From PZPK01 sp965230795 (lineage in GTDB: Bacteria; Pseudomonadota; Gammaproteobacteria; Pseudomonadales; Oleiphilaceae): DNA of 64,000 nucleotides. The notes below the pieces were generated by a model. The model saw nothing but the letters and a program-made list of their open reading frames with translations. It was not told where the DNA came from and searched no databases. Below, one piece after another: positions 26,770-36,800 of the stretch (positions are counted from its first letter, which is position 1; every line of letters starts with the position of its first letter). The translations under genes and the position numbers were made by a program. Where the stretch lies: positions 3,348,001-3,412,000 of the forward strand of contig OZ246020.1 in assembly GCA_965230795.1 (NCBI GenBank), read 5' to 3'.

Positions 26770-26802
26770 ATCTTACAAAAACACTGTGCAGAAAGTATGG
26801 AT
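26770..26802 (-). promoter_or_regulatory. Shared box promoter of the triple-SBP kinase leader
   Basis: On the minus strand: ATCCATA (26802-26796, degenerate), 4 nt, CTGCACA (26791-26785), a 9-nt spacer GTGTTTTTG, then TAAGAT (26775-26770). The geometry is identical to the boxes of the secreted protein and the giant lipoproteins. Expected start ~26763. Confidence 0.55.
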
Positions 26803-26885
26803 AATGAAAAGCTAGATAGGACTTATATCCCAAAATTCGCCATACCAAGAAATAGAAATAACAGAAAGAAAACGCAGACCAAGAA

Positions 26886-26936
26886 AAAGCCCTTCCACAA
26901 TCTCTTAAAAATTATGAAAGGGCTTTGCCCCCTATA
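26886..26936 (-). terminator. Second terminator-like hairpin, related to 26622-26661
   Basis: AAAGCCCTT and AAGGGCTTT form a 9-bp stem with a ~33-nt loop. On the minus strand it is followed by a T-run and then CTTGG. It shares the AAAGCCCTTT-type arm with the hairpin 260 bp downstream, so the two are probably copies. It lies inside a 42-codon hydrophobic minus-strand frame (26823-26951) whose start has no proper ribosome site. Confidence 0.5.
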
Positions 26937-27128
26937 AATGTTCTTCACCATCCCCAAACTGGTTCTAAACCGGGGTGGAGGTCACGTTTATCCTAAAAAA
27001 TATGTTTTTCAATTGGAAAAAACGATGTTAAGTATGAGGGCATCACTTACAGTACTTTTAGCTTGAATAGAATCTTAACCATAGGACATCGACACAACAG
27101 TTAGATCTTTCATCACGATGAATCAATC

Positions 27129-27788
27129 ATGAACAAACAAAATATAGAACGACTCTTTAAGGTCTACCCCATCTTGAAGGAGCTGGATGACGAGTTACTT
27201 GAAGTTAGCTTGAGCCGGGCAAGCATTCAACAAGTGCCAAGCGGTCAGGAACTATTCACTGAAAATGATGCCTGCCAAGCCTTCCCTTTTATTCTTAGTG
27301 GTGCAATTCGCGTATTTAAGCTCTCTGAGACTGGTAGAGAACTACCGTTATATCGAGTTTCTCCTGGCGATGCCTGCGTAGTAAGCTCTGGATGTCTGTT
27401 ACATAATGAGCCGTATAACGCACGTGGGGCAGTAATTGAAGATTGCGAAATAGTGATGTTACCCGAACAAGACTTTGACCAGTTAATGTCGAATTCGGTT
27501 TTTAGAGCCTATATCTTCAGCCTGTTCGGTCAACGCCTGCAAGACTTAATGACGCTCATTGAGGAAGTCGCGTTTCGTAAACTCGATCAACGCTTGGCCA
27601 ATCTATTATTGAAGCGCGGCTCACCTTTAAATTGTTCACACCAACAGTTAGCAGATGAGTTGGGAAGCGTGCGTGAAATGATCTCCAGATTACTGCGTGG
27701 TTTTGCTGAGTCAGGTTTGATAGAACAAGGACGCGCACAAATAAGCATCCTCGATCCAATGGGACTTCAGCGAATCTCTGACGGCTAA
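27129..27788 (+). CDS. Crp/Fnr-family transcriptional regulator
   Basis: Protein of 219 residues with an N-terminal cyclic-nucleotide-binding-like domain (~12-125) and a C-terminal winged helix (~150-212). The recognition segment is HQQLADELGSVREMISRLLRGF. It lacks the N-terminal cysteine cluster of Fnr; two cysteines are present (ACVVSSGC), but I cannot assign them to a cluster. The two genes that follow on the same strand, a thioesterase 119 bp downstream and a broken DUF488 gene, may be its targets. Base composition is lower in G+C than the core genes. Signal unknown. Confidence 0.9.
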   Translation: MNKQNIERLFKVYPILKELDDELLEVSLSRASIQQVPSGQELFTENDACQAFPFILSGAIRVFKLSETGRELPLYRVSPGDACVVSSGCLLHNEPYNARGAVIEDCEIVMLPEQDFDQLMSNSVFRAYIFSLFGQRLQDLMTLIEEVAFRKLDQRLANLLLKRGSPLNCSHQQLADELGSVREMISRLLRGFAESGLIEQGRAQISILDPMGLQRISDG

Positions 27789-27907
27789 GTAATTAAAGCT
27801 CCACCAGTGTAACTTTTGTCACTGACTGATCCTAAGCGTACTTGCTTCAATATCTCCTAGTTTGACTCTTAAACATTTCCGTTTAGTTAATAGCAGGAGA
27901 CAAGACA

Positions 27908-28351
27908 ATGTTCGAACAAACTCTATATGCGGGCTGGGGAGATATGGACTTCAATTCGCATATGCGCAATACGGCGTTTCTGGATAAATCAGGTGACGTA
28001 CGGATGAAGTTCTTCTCTGCAAATGGATTCCCGATGCAGGAATTTATGCGCCTAAAAATTGGCCCCGTCGTTATGAAAGATGAGATAGAGTATTTCAAGG
28101 AAATTCATCTCTTAGAAGAAGTGCGCGTGACTTTATCAATGGCTGGGTTATCAAACGATGGAAGCCGTTTTCTAATGCGAAACGAGTTTTGGCGTGCCGA
28201 TGGCAAATTAGCAGCAAGGGTCACTAGTTCGGGAGGCTGGCTCGATCTAGCTCGACGTGGATTAACTGCTCCAAACGAAGCGCTACTAAACGCCCTAAAT
28301 TCATTAACCAGAACAGATGATTTTCAGCCCTTGCCTTCTAGCATCAGCTAA
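27908..28351 (+). CDS. Hotdog-fold thioesterase (4-HBT-like)
   Basis: Protein of 147 residues with the acyl-CoA thioesterase core. GWGDMDFNSHMRNTAFLDKSGDVRM near residues 8-33 carries the Asp/Asn-His signature of YbgC/FadM-type enzymes, followed by the strand pattern IGPVVMKDEIEYFKEI. It probably hydrolyses an acyl-CoA or a related thioester in the cytoplasm. AGGAGACAAGACA precedes the ATG. It lies between the Crp-type gene and the truncated DUF488 gene, and like them is AT-richer than the core genes. Confidence 0.85.
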   Translation: MFEQTLYAGWGDMDFNSHMRNTAFLDKSGDVRMKFFSANGFPMQEFMRLKIGPVVMKDEIEYFKEIHLLEEVRVTLSMAGLSNDGSRFLMRNEFWRADGKLAARVTSSGGWLDLARRGLTAPNEALLNALNSLTRTDDFQPLPSSIS

Positions 28352-28375
28352 ACACTAGTTCACAGGAGAATTAAT

Positions 28376-28660
28376 ATGACGGTGCGCATCGTACGACTAG
28401 GAACAGATAGAATAGAAGGTGAAGGCCTCCGAATCGGAACGGTGCGCCGACCGCCCCGAGGCGTAAAGAAGGAAGATTACGGCAAACTCAATTGGTACGA
28501 CACTTGGCTACCCAATTTGTCCCCCTGGGAAAAGGGGACGCATTTATTTTTCAGCAACAACTTCATCGTCCGAGAACGTCCTCTTCTCACCAGTTGCTCG
28601 AAAACACTTTCAATGAAAGAAGCGGTACGTCCCTTCGAGTGCCGAAGGAGTTTAAAGTGA
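28376..28660 (+). pseudogene. Truncated DUF488 gene disrupted by an intergenic element
   Basis: The first ~50 residues (MTVRIVRLGTDRIEGEGLRI, TVRRPPRGVKKEDY, YDTWLPNLSP) match the N-terminus of DUF488 proteins, which normally run to about 115-120 residues. Homology stops at about 28522. From there the frame reads into TGTCCCCCTGGG...AAGGGGACGC, a short hairpin element, and further repeat DNA, giving an unrelated 44-residue tail. Good ribosome site (ACAGGAGAATTAAT). The gene is most likely inactive. The remainder of DUF488 is not found downstream. Confidence 0.8.
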
Positions 28661-28822
28661 ATCGCGCAGCGAGAGAGGATGCCCTGGGGTACCGGGTCGC
28701 CTTTGGATTCCTTGTCTTAAGAGCGCATCCTTTGGCGAGACAAAGACCTTAAGGCGCTGTCGGCCGCCGCCGACAAGATAAGAAGAGCTTAGCTCAACAC
28801 AATTAATAAACTCAGTAACACA

Positions 28823-28851
28823 ATGGATCCCGCATCAAGTGCGGGATGACG
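28823..28851. repeat. GGATCCCG palindromic repeat
   Basis: ATCCCGCA, TCAAG, TGCGGGAT: identical in the stem and loop to the copy at 20591-20620, 8.2 kb away and in the same orientation. Confidence 0.8.
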
Positions 28852-28958
28852 CAGGAGTATTCTGGGTGACGGCGGAGTGCTATGGATGACCGAGGCTTGT
28901 TCTAAGTGACGGAATGACAGAGGTGTGTTCTGGGTGACGGCGGAGTGTCCTGAGTGAT

Positions 28959-29005
28959 GAAAGGCTCTCATAAAACAATGGATCCCGGCTCGGAGGCCGG
29001 GATGA
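28959..29005. repeat. 47-bp inverted-repeat arm, right
   Basis: Reverse complement of 22892-22938 with one mismatch. Includes GAAAGGCTCTCATAA and the palindrome ATCCCGGC/GCCGGGAT. Confidence 0.75.
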
Positions 29006-29162
29006 CGGAGGAGTGTTCTGGATGATGGAATGACGGAATGACAAAGAAGTGCTCTGGATGACGAGAGTGCGAGAGATAAATCTCTGGTACCTCAAAAATT
29101 GAGATCAGCTTATACCTAGTCGCCGAATTCGCAAGCTTTCAACCCGTTTAGATGTAGACCAT

Positions 29163-32100
29163 CTATCGAAAGCGATTGGTATTTTCGGTACCGTCGTCAT
29201 TCACACCCAACAGCCTCGCTTGTGGTGTTCCAAATACAGAGTCATAACTCGTCACCGAAATAATCTGGCCACCAAAGGTGCTTTCGATCACGCTCATACC
29301 CAATGCACTGTCATTGGAATCAATATTCGCATCGGCTAATGCCAGGCTTTCAAAATTTCCACTGCTATCAAAACGCCACATGGTCACAACATCGAGGAAA
29401 AAGGGTGTACTGTCTTGCGCTGAACCCACAACAACCAACGTACCATCAGCCTGTTCTATCAGATCATTCGCCACACAATAACTTCCATGACTCTGACGGC
29501 TCTCACCGGCCGAGCCAAACGAGGTGTCGAGGACACCATTGGCATTATAACGAGCGATAAACATTTCCTCGGCATTACTCCCTACCGTGCCCGCGAGAAG
29601 ATATTGCCCTGTCGATTGTACAACAGTGCGCACGCCTTGCGTTGCTCGATCAGGATCTATATACACAATATCACCGCCAAGATTGTGCAGTGCTTTGCCT
29701 GTGCCATTAAAGCTGGTATCCAAAGCGCCGTTGCTATCCAGGCGTAACAGCAATGCGTCATTACCTGCCGTAGTTAACCCTGCGGCAACAATATCGGAGC
29801 CATCCAGCACGACGTCAGTCAGTGAGCCATCACCCAAGCTTTGGCTAATCCCGCTACCCGAGTCGCCAAAACTTGTATCCAACACACCCGTATCCGTTAA
29901 GCGAATAACCGCCGATTGATTGCCGCCCGATACACGTGTGCCAACAACGACTAATTTGTCATCGCTTTGAAGCACCATTCTGCCAGGTATCAAATCTTCG
30001 CCGGTAGAGCTCCAAACGAAATGACCTGAGACACCATAACTGGTATCAAGGCTGCCATCGGTATTGAGCCTCGACACTAAAAATGAGGTATCGCTGCCGG
30101 AGGGATTCTGCAGTTCAGACAGTAACAAAATCTTGCCATCACTTTGCTCGGCAGCATCAACAACCAGCGTAAGTGCTCCGGCCGCATAGTTAAATTGCAG
30201 AGCTGAACCGCCATTAAAATCCGGATCAACGGTTCCTTCGAATCTAAAACGCGCAACCGCCGAGGCGCTATAGAAACCATTCGATCCAAACACAAATAAG
30301 TCGGTATCCGCCAGCTCAACTACGCCTCTGAATTCCTGAATGTTCGACACATTTATTTCCACCGTTGAACTCGCACAGCTAGCGCATGGCGTTACCGTTA
30401 CCTGATAGGTAGTAGGCGTGTCGACCCACCCTGAAATATCCGCACTAATCGTGGCCGTGCCTAAGCCGACAGCCGTAACATCTCCATTAGCATCGACGGT
30501 GACCACATCGGTATCGCTGGATTCATATTGAATGCTACGACCTCCAGTGGAGACGGATGGTGTTGCAGGGTTCGACACCACATCGTACAAGCCCATCGCT
30601 TGATCGCCACTCAATGCAAACGTCAGCGCCGGGTACGGCGTTGGGTCGGCATTGTCGCCAATACCATCGTTGTCGGAGTCATATTTCTCGGTGGGATCGA
30701 GAGGAAAGTCATCGTAAAGATCACTCAGGCCATCGCCATCATCATCCCCATCACTCACATTTGAAATACCATCGTTATCCAGATCCAGGGGATAGGCATC
30801 GTCCGCATCGTTAATGCCATCCCCGTCATCGTCCAGATCAACGTCGTTATCCAAACCATCGTTATCGGTGTCATAGGGATAGGGGTCAACACCATCATCG
30901 ATGCCATCGTTATCGTCGTCGATGTCAATGCGATCGCGAATCGTGTCGCCATCAAAATCGGTGATGACTTCATTGGCAAAACCCGTTGCGATGAAGCTGT
31001 TGTTGTCCAGTGCACCATTTTCATCAAGGCCAACCAGATGGGTATCGGCAAATGCATAATAAACCGCACTTCCAGCATGTTGCGTAATCTGGACGATATT
31101 CAACAACAAGTAACCGCCGTTGGCACGACGCAACACGGTAGTTGCCATGTTGATGTTGTAAGCCACATCACTGAATGCTTCATAGGCCAGATCATGGATA
31201 ACAATACCGTTGCTGGCACTATTTAGCGCTGGCAACGTGCTATCAAAAGAGCCATCGATATTCAGCCGTGCCAAAAACGCATTGTTATCTTCGGCAAAGT
31301 CTCCCGTTGAACCGACGACTACAAACTTGCCATCGGTCTGCTCAAGTACTGCGTAGGGGTAGCTATCCTTGCCTTCAAACGTCAGCTGAAGTAAACCACT
31401 ACTACCAAAATCGGCAACCGGAATACCATTGGCATCGGTGCGTATCAAAATGGTATCTTTGCGGCCATTGATATTGGAATATCCCAATATCAACATGCCA
31501 CCGTCTGCCAGCATGAGAACTTGTTCTATCAGCTTTCCTGAGCCACCAACATATTGCGCAAGTTCACCCGCGACACCAAAATCAGTATCCAGCGAGCCGT
31601 CTGCATTAAACTGCCGCACCACAAAGTAGTCGCCCTGAGTGGCCGCCGCAATCAGCTTGCCATTGTCCAAGGCTTCGATTGACCAAACGGTAAAACTGCT
31701 CAGCGATAACAGACCACTGCTAGCCCAGCTCGTATCCAACACGCCATTGGCTGACAAACGGAAAAACTCTGAATGCGTATTGGTGACGCGATTTATCATA
31801 GAAACAAAAATATTATCAGCGCCATCCACCGACAGATTACGAACACTCCAATCATCCGAGACATAGGTATGAATATAAATTCCGCCTGTGCCAAAGCTGG
31901 TATCCAAAACGCCATCTGCCGTAAAGCGCATCACGTAACCCGCGTGATTCAGGCCTCCTGTATCGGTATGCGCCAGCACTAAAATTTTGCCATCACTTTG
32001 TACGGCCATTTCCTTGGCCGCAAAGTATGTGGGGCCAGAGGGCTTAATGCTTGTCTGTCCAAGCGTACCGAAGGTCGCATCCAGTGATCCGTCGGGGTTG

Positions 32101-33674
32101 ATTCGACTCAATATGGCATTGCCACTAATGGGATTGGTTTTACTGGCGGCTCTGGCGAGCATCACAATCTTACCGTCCGCCTGGTCAAACATATCGATTG
32201 CGCCGTCATAGACTGCATCGTCAAAAATGCGCTGATAGGTATTGCAGCTGCCGCATGAGGTGTAAACATTCACGGCGTAACTCGCTGTGGTGAGCGTTGC
32301 GGGTGTGTCTATAATGGACGCCGAGATCATTGCCGTACCTTCACTCACCCCCGTCACCCTGCCCTGTGAATCGACGACGGCCACGGTCTCGTCGGAACTT
32401 TCGTAGACAAAATTATTTGCAGGCGTCGTTTGAGCGGCGTTTTGTTTTTGTTCACCCACTTCCACATAGAATTCAACAGGCGTTGTAAACGTGACGGCCG
32501 GATAAGGCTCCGGGTCGGAATTGTCACCCGTGCCGTCGCCATCGGTATCTTTCGATTCCGAGGCGTCGAAAGGAAAGGCATCGTCTATATCTTTCACACC
32601 ATCGTTGTCGTCGTCGGCATCCAATTCATCGCGCACGCCGTCGGAGTCGCTGTCGGTTGTATCGGGCGTTGGGCTAGCACTGACATCCGGTGCCAGCACG
32701 GGGGCGTTCAACTCGACTTCGACGCTACCATCTTCAAGCGCAGAGGTGTCTGTGGTGGAGCCGCTCACCGCTTTTTCGGAAACCAGTACCGACTCGATAT
32801 CGCTGATCGGGTCGGATGTGCCCGGCACCGTTATCGTATCCAAATCCATTTCAGATGCTTGTGTATCAACATCCTCGGTTAACGATAAATAGGCCGCGAC
32901 AACACCTTGTTTGCCTTCGCCGTCGATGTCCCCGTCACCCAGATCTTCTGCCAATGCCGCAAGCAGATCGGCGGGTGTGTCGGTCGCAGTGGTATCGCCA
33001 CTCAGAATTATCGTGAGTGCGGCAAGGGCTTCGATGGCTTGTCGATAGCTTGCCACCTCGGCTTGCGCGTCAACAGTGACCGTTGTATCGGTGATGAGTG
33101 GCGGTGTGGTGAAAATATCGATGCTGGTGGGCATACCAAAACCAAGTGAGCCAGTCACCAGACGACGCGCGACTTCGAGTGCGTCGGTAAATTCAGCTGC
33201 GGTAATGTCACCGTCGCCATTGCCATTAAAGGGTGTGTTTTGGTCTGCATTGGCAATGGCTATCTCGACGGCCAGTGTCGTCAGTGGCGAGGCATACACG
33301 GCTTCGCCATCGTAAAGTCGCTGAACGTCAATGACCGTCACAAGACGATCAAATACAGGTGCAAGCCCCGTGTTAATTTCAACCGTATCCGCATCGACAA
33401 TAAACTCGAGCATAACCAAGCCCGTGCGGCCTGCTGGAACCGTTAGACCAGTGATCGCTGCGTTGCTGCCCGTCTCGCCCTCATCCAACAGAGAACCTTT
33501 CAAATCCGCAGCGGCATAATCGAGCGCGTAGAGATTTACCTCGGCGTTTGCGAGCGGCCCTTTAACCCCTGCTCCGTTAATCGCAACTGACTCACTGCTT
33601 GAATTCGAATTACTTCCACCGCCACTGCAAGCAGCAAGCGTCAGGCAGGCCAAGACTACTGATAGAACTTTCAT
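29163..33674 (-). CDS. Giant surface lipoprotein with TSP3, Ig-like and delta-60 repeats (paralogue 1)
   Basis: Protein of 1503 residues with a lipobox LTLAAC (Cys16), so it is probably an outer-membrane lipoprotein. Order: Ser/Gly linker; a conserved N-terminal domain (~30-310, starting GAGVKGPLANAEVNLYALDY); thrombospondin type-3-like Ca-binding repeats (~340-395); an Ig-like Big_2 domain ending with CGSC (~475); and delta-60 repeats of the DTSFGTGG / DGKILVL type (~490-850). Then come a second TSP3 group (~905-1010), a second Ig-like domain ending with CASC, and a second delta-60 block. It shares most of its length with the next gene upstream. Function unknown; adhesion or sensing is possible. 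The promoter has the CTGCACA box. GGAG lies 10 nt before the ATG. Confidence 0.88.
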   Translation of the reverse strand: MKVLSVVLACLTLAACSGGGSNSNSSSESVAINGAGVKGPLANAEVNLYALDYAAADLKGSLLDEGETGSNAAITGLTVPAGRTGLVMLEFIVDADTVEINTGLAPVFDRLVTVIDVQRLYDGEAVYASPLTTLAVEIAIANADQNTPFNGNGDGDITAAEFTDALEVARRLVTGSLGFGMPTSIDIFTTPPLITDTTVTVDAQAEVASYRQAIEALAALTIILSGDTTATDTPADLLAALAEDLGDGDIDGEGKQGVVAAYLSLTEDVDTQASEMDLDTITVPGTSDPISDIESVLVSEKAVSGSTTDTSALEDGSVEVELNAPVLAPDVSASPTPDTTDSDSDGVRDELDADDDNDGVKDIDDAFPFDASESKDTDGDGTGDNSDPEPYPAVTFTTPVEFYVEVGEQKQNAAQTTPANNFVYESSDETVAVVDSQGRVTGVSEGTAMISASIIDTPATLTTASYAVNVYTSCGSCNTYQRIFDDAVYDGAIDMFDQADGKIVMLARAASKTNPISGNAILSRINPDGSLDATFGTLGQTSIKPSGPTYFAAKEMAVQSDGKILVLAHTDTGGLNHAGYVMRFTADGVLDTSFGTGGIYIHTYVSDDWSVRNLSVDGADNIFVSMINRVTNTHSEFFRLSANGVLDTSWASSGLLSLSSFTVWSIEALDNGKLIAAATQGDYFVVRQFNADGSLDTDFGVAGELAQYVGGSGKLIEQVLMLADGGMLILGYSNINGRKDTILIRTDANGIPVADFGSSGLLQLTFEGKDSYPYAVLEQTDGKFVVVGSTGDFAEDNNAFLARLNIDGSFDSTLPALNSASNGIVIHDLAYEAFSDVAYNINMATTVLRRANGGYLLLNIVQITQHAGSAVYYAFADTHLVGLDENGALDNNSFIATGFANEVITDFDGDTIRDRIDIDDDNDGIDDGVDPYPYDTDNDGLDNDVDLDDDGDGINDADDAYPLDLDNDGISNVSDGDDDGDGLSDLYDDFPLDPTEKYDSDNDGIGDNADPTPYPALTFALSGDQAMGLYDVVSNPATPSVSTGGRSIQYESSDTDVVTVDANGDVTAVGLGTATISADISGWVDTPTTYQVTVTPCASCASSTVEINVSNIQEFRGVVELADTDLFVFGSNGFYSASAVARFRFEGTVDPDFNGGSALQFNYAAGALTLVVDAAEQSDGKILLLSELQNPSGSDTSFLVSRLNTDGSLDTSYGVSGHFVWSSTGEDLIPGRMVLQSDDKLVVVGTRVSGGNQSAVIRLTDTGVLDTSFGDSGSGISQSLGDGSLTDVVLDGSDIVAAGLTTAGNDALLLRLDSNGALDTSFNGTGKALHNLGGDIVYIDPDRATQGVRTVVQSTGQYLLAGTVGSNAEEMFIARYNANGVLDTSFGSAGESRQSHGSYCVANDLIEQADGTLVVVGSAQDSTPFFLDVVTMWRFDSSGNFESLALADANIDSNDSALGMSVIESTFGGQIISVTSYDSVFGTPQARLLGVNDDGTENTNRFR

Positions 33675-33708
33675 GTCGGGATTACTCCAAATTGCACGCT
33701 GTCTTTGA

Positions 33709-33741
33709 ACTATAAAAAAACAATGTGCAGCATGTGTGCAG
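33709..33741 (-). promoter_or_regulatory. Shared box promoter of giant lipoprotein 1
   Basis: On the minus strand: CTGCACA (33741-33735), 4 nt, CTGCACA (33730-33724), a 9-nt T-rich spacer, then TATAGT (33714-33709). The two 7-mers are perfect direct repeats 11 bp apart. Predicted transcript start ~28 nt before the ATG. Confidence 0.7.
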
Positions 33742-33780
33742 ATTACGAAACACTACGTTTTAGTACGCAATGACAAAAGA

Positions 33781-33815
33781 AAAAGGGGTCAGAGTCGCAG
33801 ACTCTGACCCCTTTT
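33781..33815 (-). terminator. GGGGTCAGAGT palindrome acting as terminator of giant lipoprotein 2
   Basis: AAAAGGGGTCAGAGT (33781-33795) and its exact reverse complement (33801-33815) flank a 5-base loop. It begins 16 bp after the stop codon at 33831. On the minus strand it is followed by TTCTTTTG, so it could terminate transcription. It is also the third member of the repeat family at 20509 and 20710. Confidence 0.7.
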
Positions 33816-33830
33816 AATGACGCGCTTGGC

Positions 33831-36800
33831 TTACTGAAACCGGGTGGTATTTTCAGTACCGTCATTGTTTAGGCCGTAAAGAATTAAGTCGGCTTGATCT
33901 TCCACCCAGCGGTAGTTATCTACGGCGATAACCAGACCACCGTAGGTACTGTTGATGACTCCCATCCCTGTCATGTAGGTGTTGGTGTAACCAAGACTTG
34001 TGCTCACAACACTGTCGATAACGCCGTCGGCATCAAAGCGCCAGACCACGAGCGAATCGATAATCGCAGAACCGTTAAGATCTGAACCACCCACCAGCGC
34101 CAGAATGCCATCGGTCTGTTCGATCAGAGCGAACGATTCGTTGAGCACGGATGAGGGTGCGCTGGATACGCCTTCCCGCGAAATACCGGATGCGCCAAAG
34201 GTGTTATCAAGGGAACCGTCATCGTTAAAACGGGCGATATACACTTCACCATCTTCCAGCGAGCCATTGATGACATACTGGCCAGTCGATTGCACAATGA
34301 CACTCTCGGTACGGTTCTGTTCTCCTGCAAAACCAAGCGAGGCGATACCCGTGGTGTTGAAGGTGGTATCCAGCTCGCCAGTCGAGGTCATACGGATCAG
34401 AACGGCTTCATCGCCACCTGCATTCGTACCGGTCGCAACAATGTCATCTCCATCTAGCACGACGTCTTTTAGATCAGCGTCAGTGATGAGCGTGGCCATG
34501 CCCGAGCCGAGATAGCCAAAGCCTGCTTGCAAAGCGCCACTGCTGGTTAAGCGAATAACAACGCCTTCACTTGGGCCAGACTTAAATGAGCCCGCGACTA
34601 CCAGCGCACCATCGCTTTGGAGTACCATGCCGCCAGGAACGAAGTCCCCACTGGCATCGTGAAGTACAAAGTGCCCTGAGGTGCCATACGAGGTATCGAA
34701 GCTACCGTCGGCATTGAGTCGCGTGACGAGGAAGTCTGTCGTCGAAGGCGTGTACTCGGAGAGCAGCAAGATCTTGCCATCGCTTTGCTCGACTGCGTCA
34801 ACCACTTTGGTGTCTTTGCCGGCCGCATAGGTGAACTCCAAGGGGCTGCCCGAGTTAAAGCTGGTATCGGGTGTGCCGTCCAAATTCAGGCGCGATACAA
34901 TTGCGGTGGCTGGCGAGTCGTCGTTAAACCCATACACGAGCAGGTCACTATCGGCGAGTTCAATCACGCCAGAAATGGCGTCGTAGGTTTGCACATCGAC
35001 CAGTGCGGTGGAGCTCGCGCATGTCGGGCAACCGTTTATCACAGTGAGCTGATAGCTCACTGGCGTATCCGGCCAGTCGGTCAGGTCTACCGAAATCGTC
35101 GCGGTGCCAGCGGCTACGGCCGTGACAACACCTGCGGCATCCACAGTTGCAACATCGGTATCGCTCGAGCTGTATTGCAGGTCATGCGTACCGGATGCCG
35201 GCGTTGCCGCGTTGTTGAGCGTATCGGTAAGACCGATGGTCTGGTCGCCGCTGAGTGCAAACGTGAGTACCGGGTACGGCGTTGGGTCGGCGTTATTGCC
35301 TATGCCATCGCCATCGGTGTCATCTTGTTCTGTGGGGTCGTATGGAAATGCATCGCTAGAATCATCAACGCCGTCGCCGTCGTCATCCGGGTCGAAGACA
35401 TTCAGGATACCATCATTGTCCAAATCGAAGGGGTAGGCATCGTCAGTATCGTTGATACCGTCACCATCGTCATCGGGATCGACATCATTATCGATGCCAT
35501 CGTTATCGGTGTCGAAGGGATAGGTATCCACTTCATCAAAGATACCATCCTGATCATCGTCTCTATCAATGCGATCACGAATGCCATCGTTGTCGTTATC
35601 GGCTATCACCTCGTTGGCAAGACCTGTAGCAACGAAGGTGGTGTTATCCAACTGGCCATTGATATCCAGGCCGATTAGATAAATGTCGTTGTAGAAGTAG
35701 TCAACGCCGCCATAGAACTGTTCAAGCGCAGAATATCCCATTAGCAGATACCCTCCATTGCGACGACGCAGCACTGAGAACGCGCCTGCATAGCCGGATT
35801 CATAGTCGATGTCGTGGGTCACAGCACCAGCCGTAATGCTGTTCGTCAAAGGCAGAGTCGTGTCGAACGAACCGTCCGCATTCACACGACCTAGCGCAAA
35901 TGTCCCGAATCCGGAATGCCCGACAAAGGCGATCTTTCCGTCTGCTTGCTCGATGGCCTGGTAGGCGCCGCTGTCGGTGCCATTGAAATTCATGGTCGCC
36001 AAACTATCGCCGCTAAAGCTTGTGTCCCAGTTGCCGCTGGTATCCATCTTCCAAAGCACGGCAAAGTTATCGCTGATGATGGGCGTGATGCCGGTGACCA
36101 GATAATTGCCATCAGACAACACTTGTATCTGGTGCGGAGAATCTGCCCGTCCTACCTTACGGGTAACCAGGCCTGCGGTACCAAAAGTAGAATCGACGGA
36201 TCCGTCCTGATTAATACGCATCACCGCAAATACCGTATTACCACCGTCCTTATAGTTGCCTGTTGCCAAGATCTTTCCGTCATCAAGGATGAGCGAATCC
36301 TCTACATAGAGATCACTGACCGATAGCATGCCATCGCTATCGAAACTGATATCGGGCACACCGTCCGGAGAAAGGCGGTGAAAAATCGAAAGATAAGTGT
36401 TGCTGGGAGGAACCTTGTAATTCATCGTGAATACGATATTGTCGCTGTCATCCAGTGCTAAGTTCACCGAATTCCAGTAGGTACCATCGTTGTATTCGTA
36501 GTGGCCCGCGGTACCGAACGTGGTGTCGAGACTGCCATCTGTATTAAAACGTGAAACGACTGTCGTACGCCCATACGTATCGTCACCTAGCACCAGAATT
36601 TTGCCGCTACTTTGAAGTGCAATATCCGCCGCATCATAATTGGCAGCCATCCCTGCATAGGCGTAAGTCGCATGACCGGCGGTACCGAAACTGGTATCCA
36701 GTGTTCCGTCGGTGTCAAAGCGCGTCAGCATCATCGCCCTACCCGTTATGCGATTGGTACTGGTGCGACTCAATACGACAACTTTGCCGTCACCCTGCTC

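Larger units (their letters stand above)
26545..27128. other. AT-rich intergenic region with leader elements
   Basis: This 584-bp gap between divergent genes holds, on the minus strand, the box promoter (26770-26802), a 32-codon frame and two terminator-like hairpins. On the plus strand it holds the promoter of the Crp-type regulator. It is clearly more AT-rich than the flanking core genes. A small RNA is possible but not demonstrable. Confidence 0.5.
28661..29162. other. Repeat-rich non-coding region
   Basis: No credible gene in this ~500 bp. It holds a mosaic element at ~28690-28785 (GGGTCGCC...TTTGGCGAGACAAAGACC...GTCGGCCGCCG), like a common gammaproteobacterial intergenic repeat. It also has GGATCCCG palindromes at 28823-28851 and 28979-29007, and several decayed GTGACGGCGGAGTG units between 28865 and 29060. 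Confidence 0.6.

Noticed and set aside
26823..26951. A 42-codon minus-strand frame with a hydrophobic stretch (FFLVCVFFLLFLFLG)
   Set aside because: The GGGG directly abuts the ATG so there is no usable ribosome spacing, and a terminator-like hairpin lies inside it; hydrophobicity follows from AT-rich DNA.
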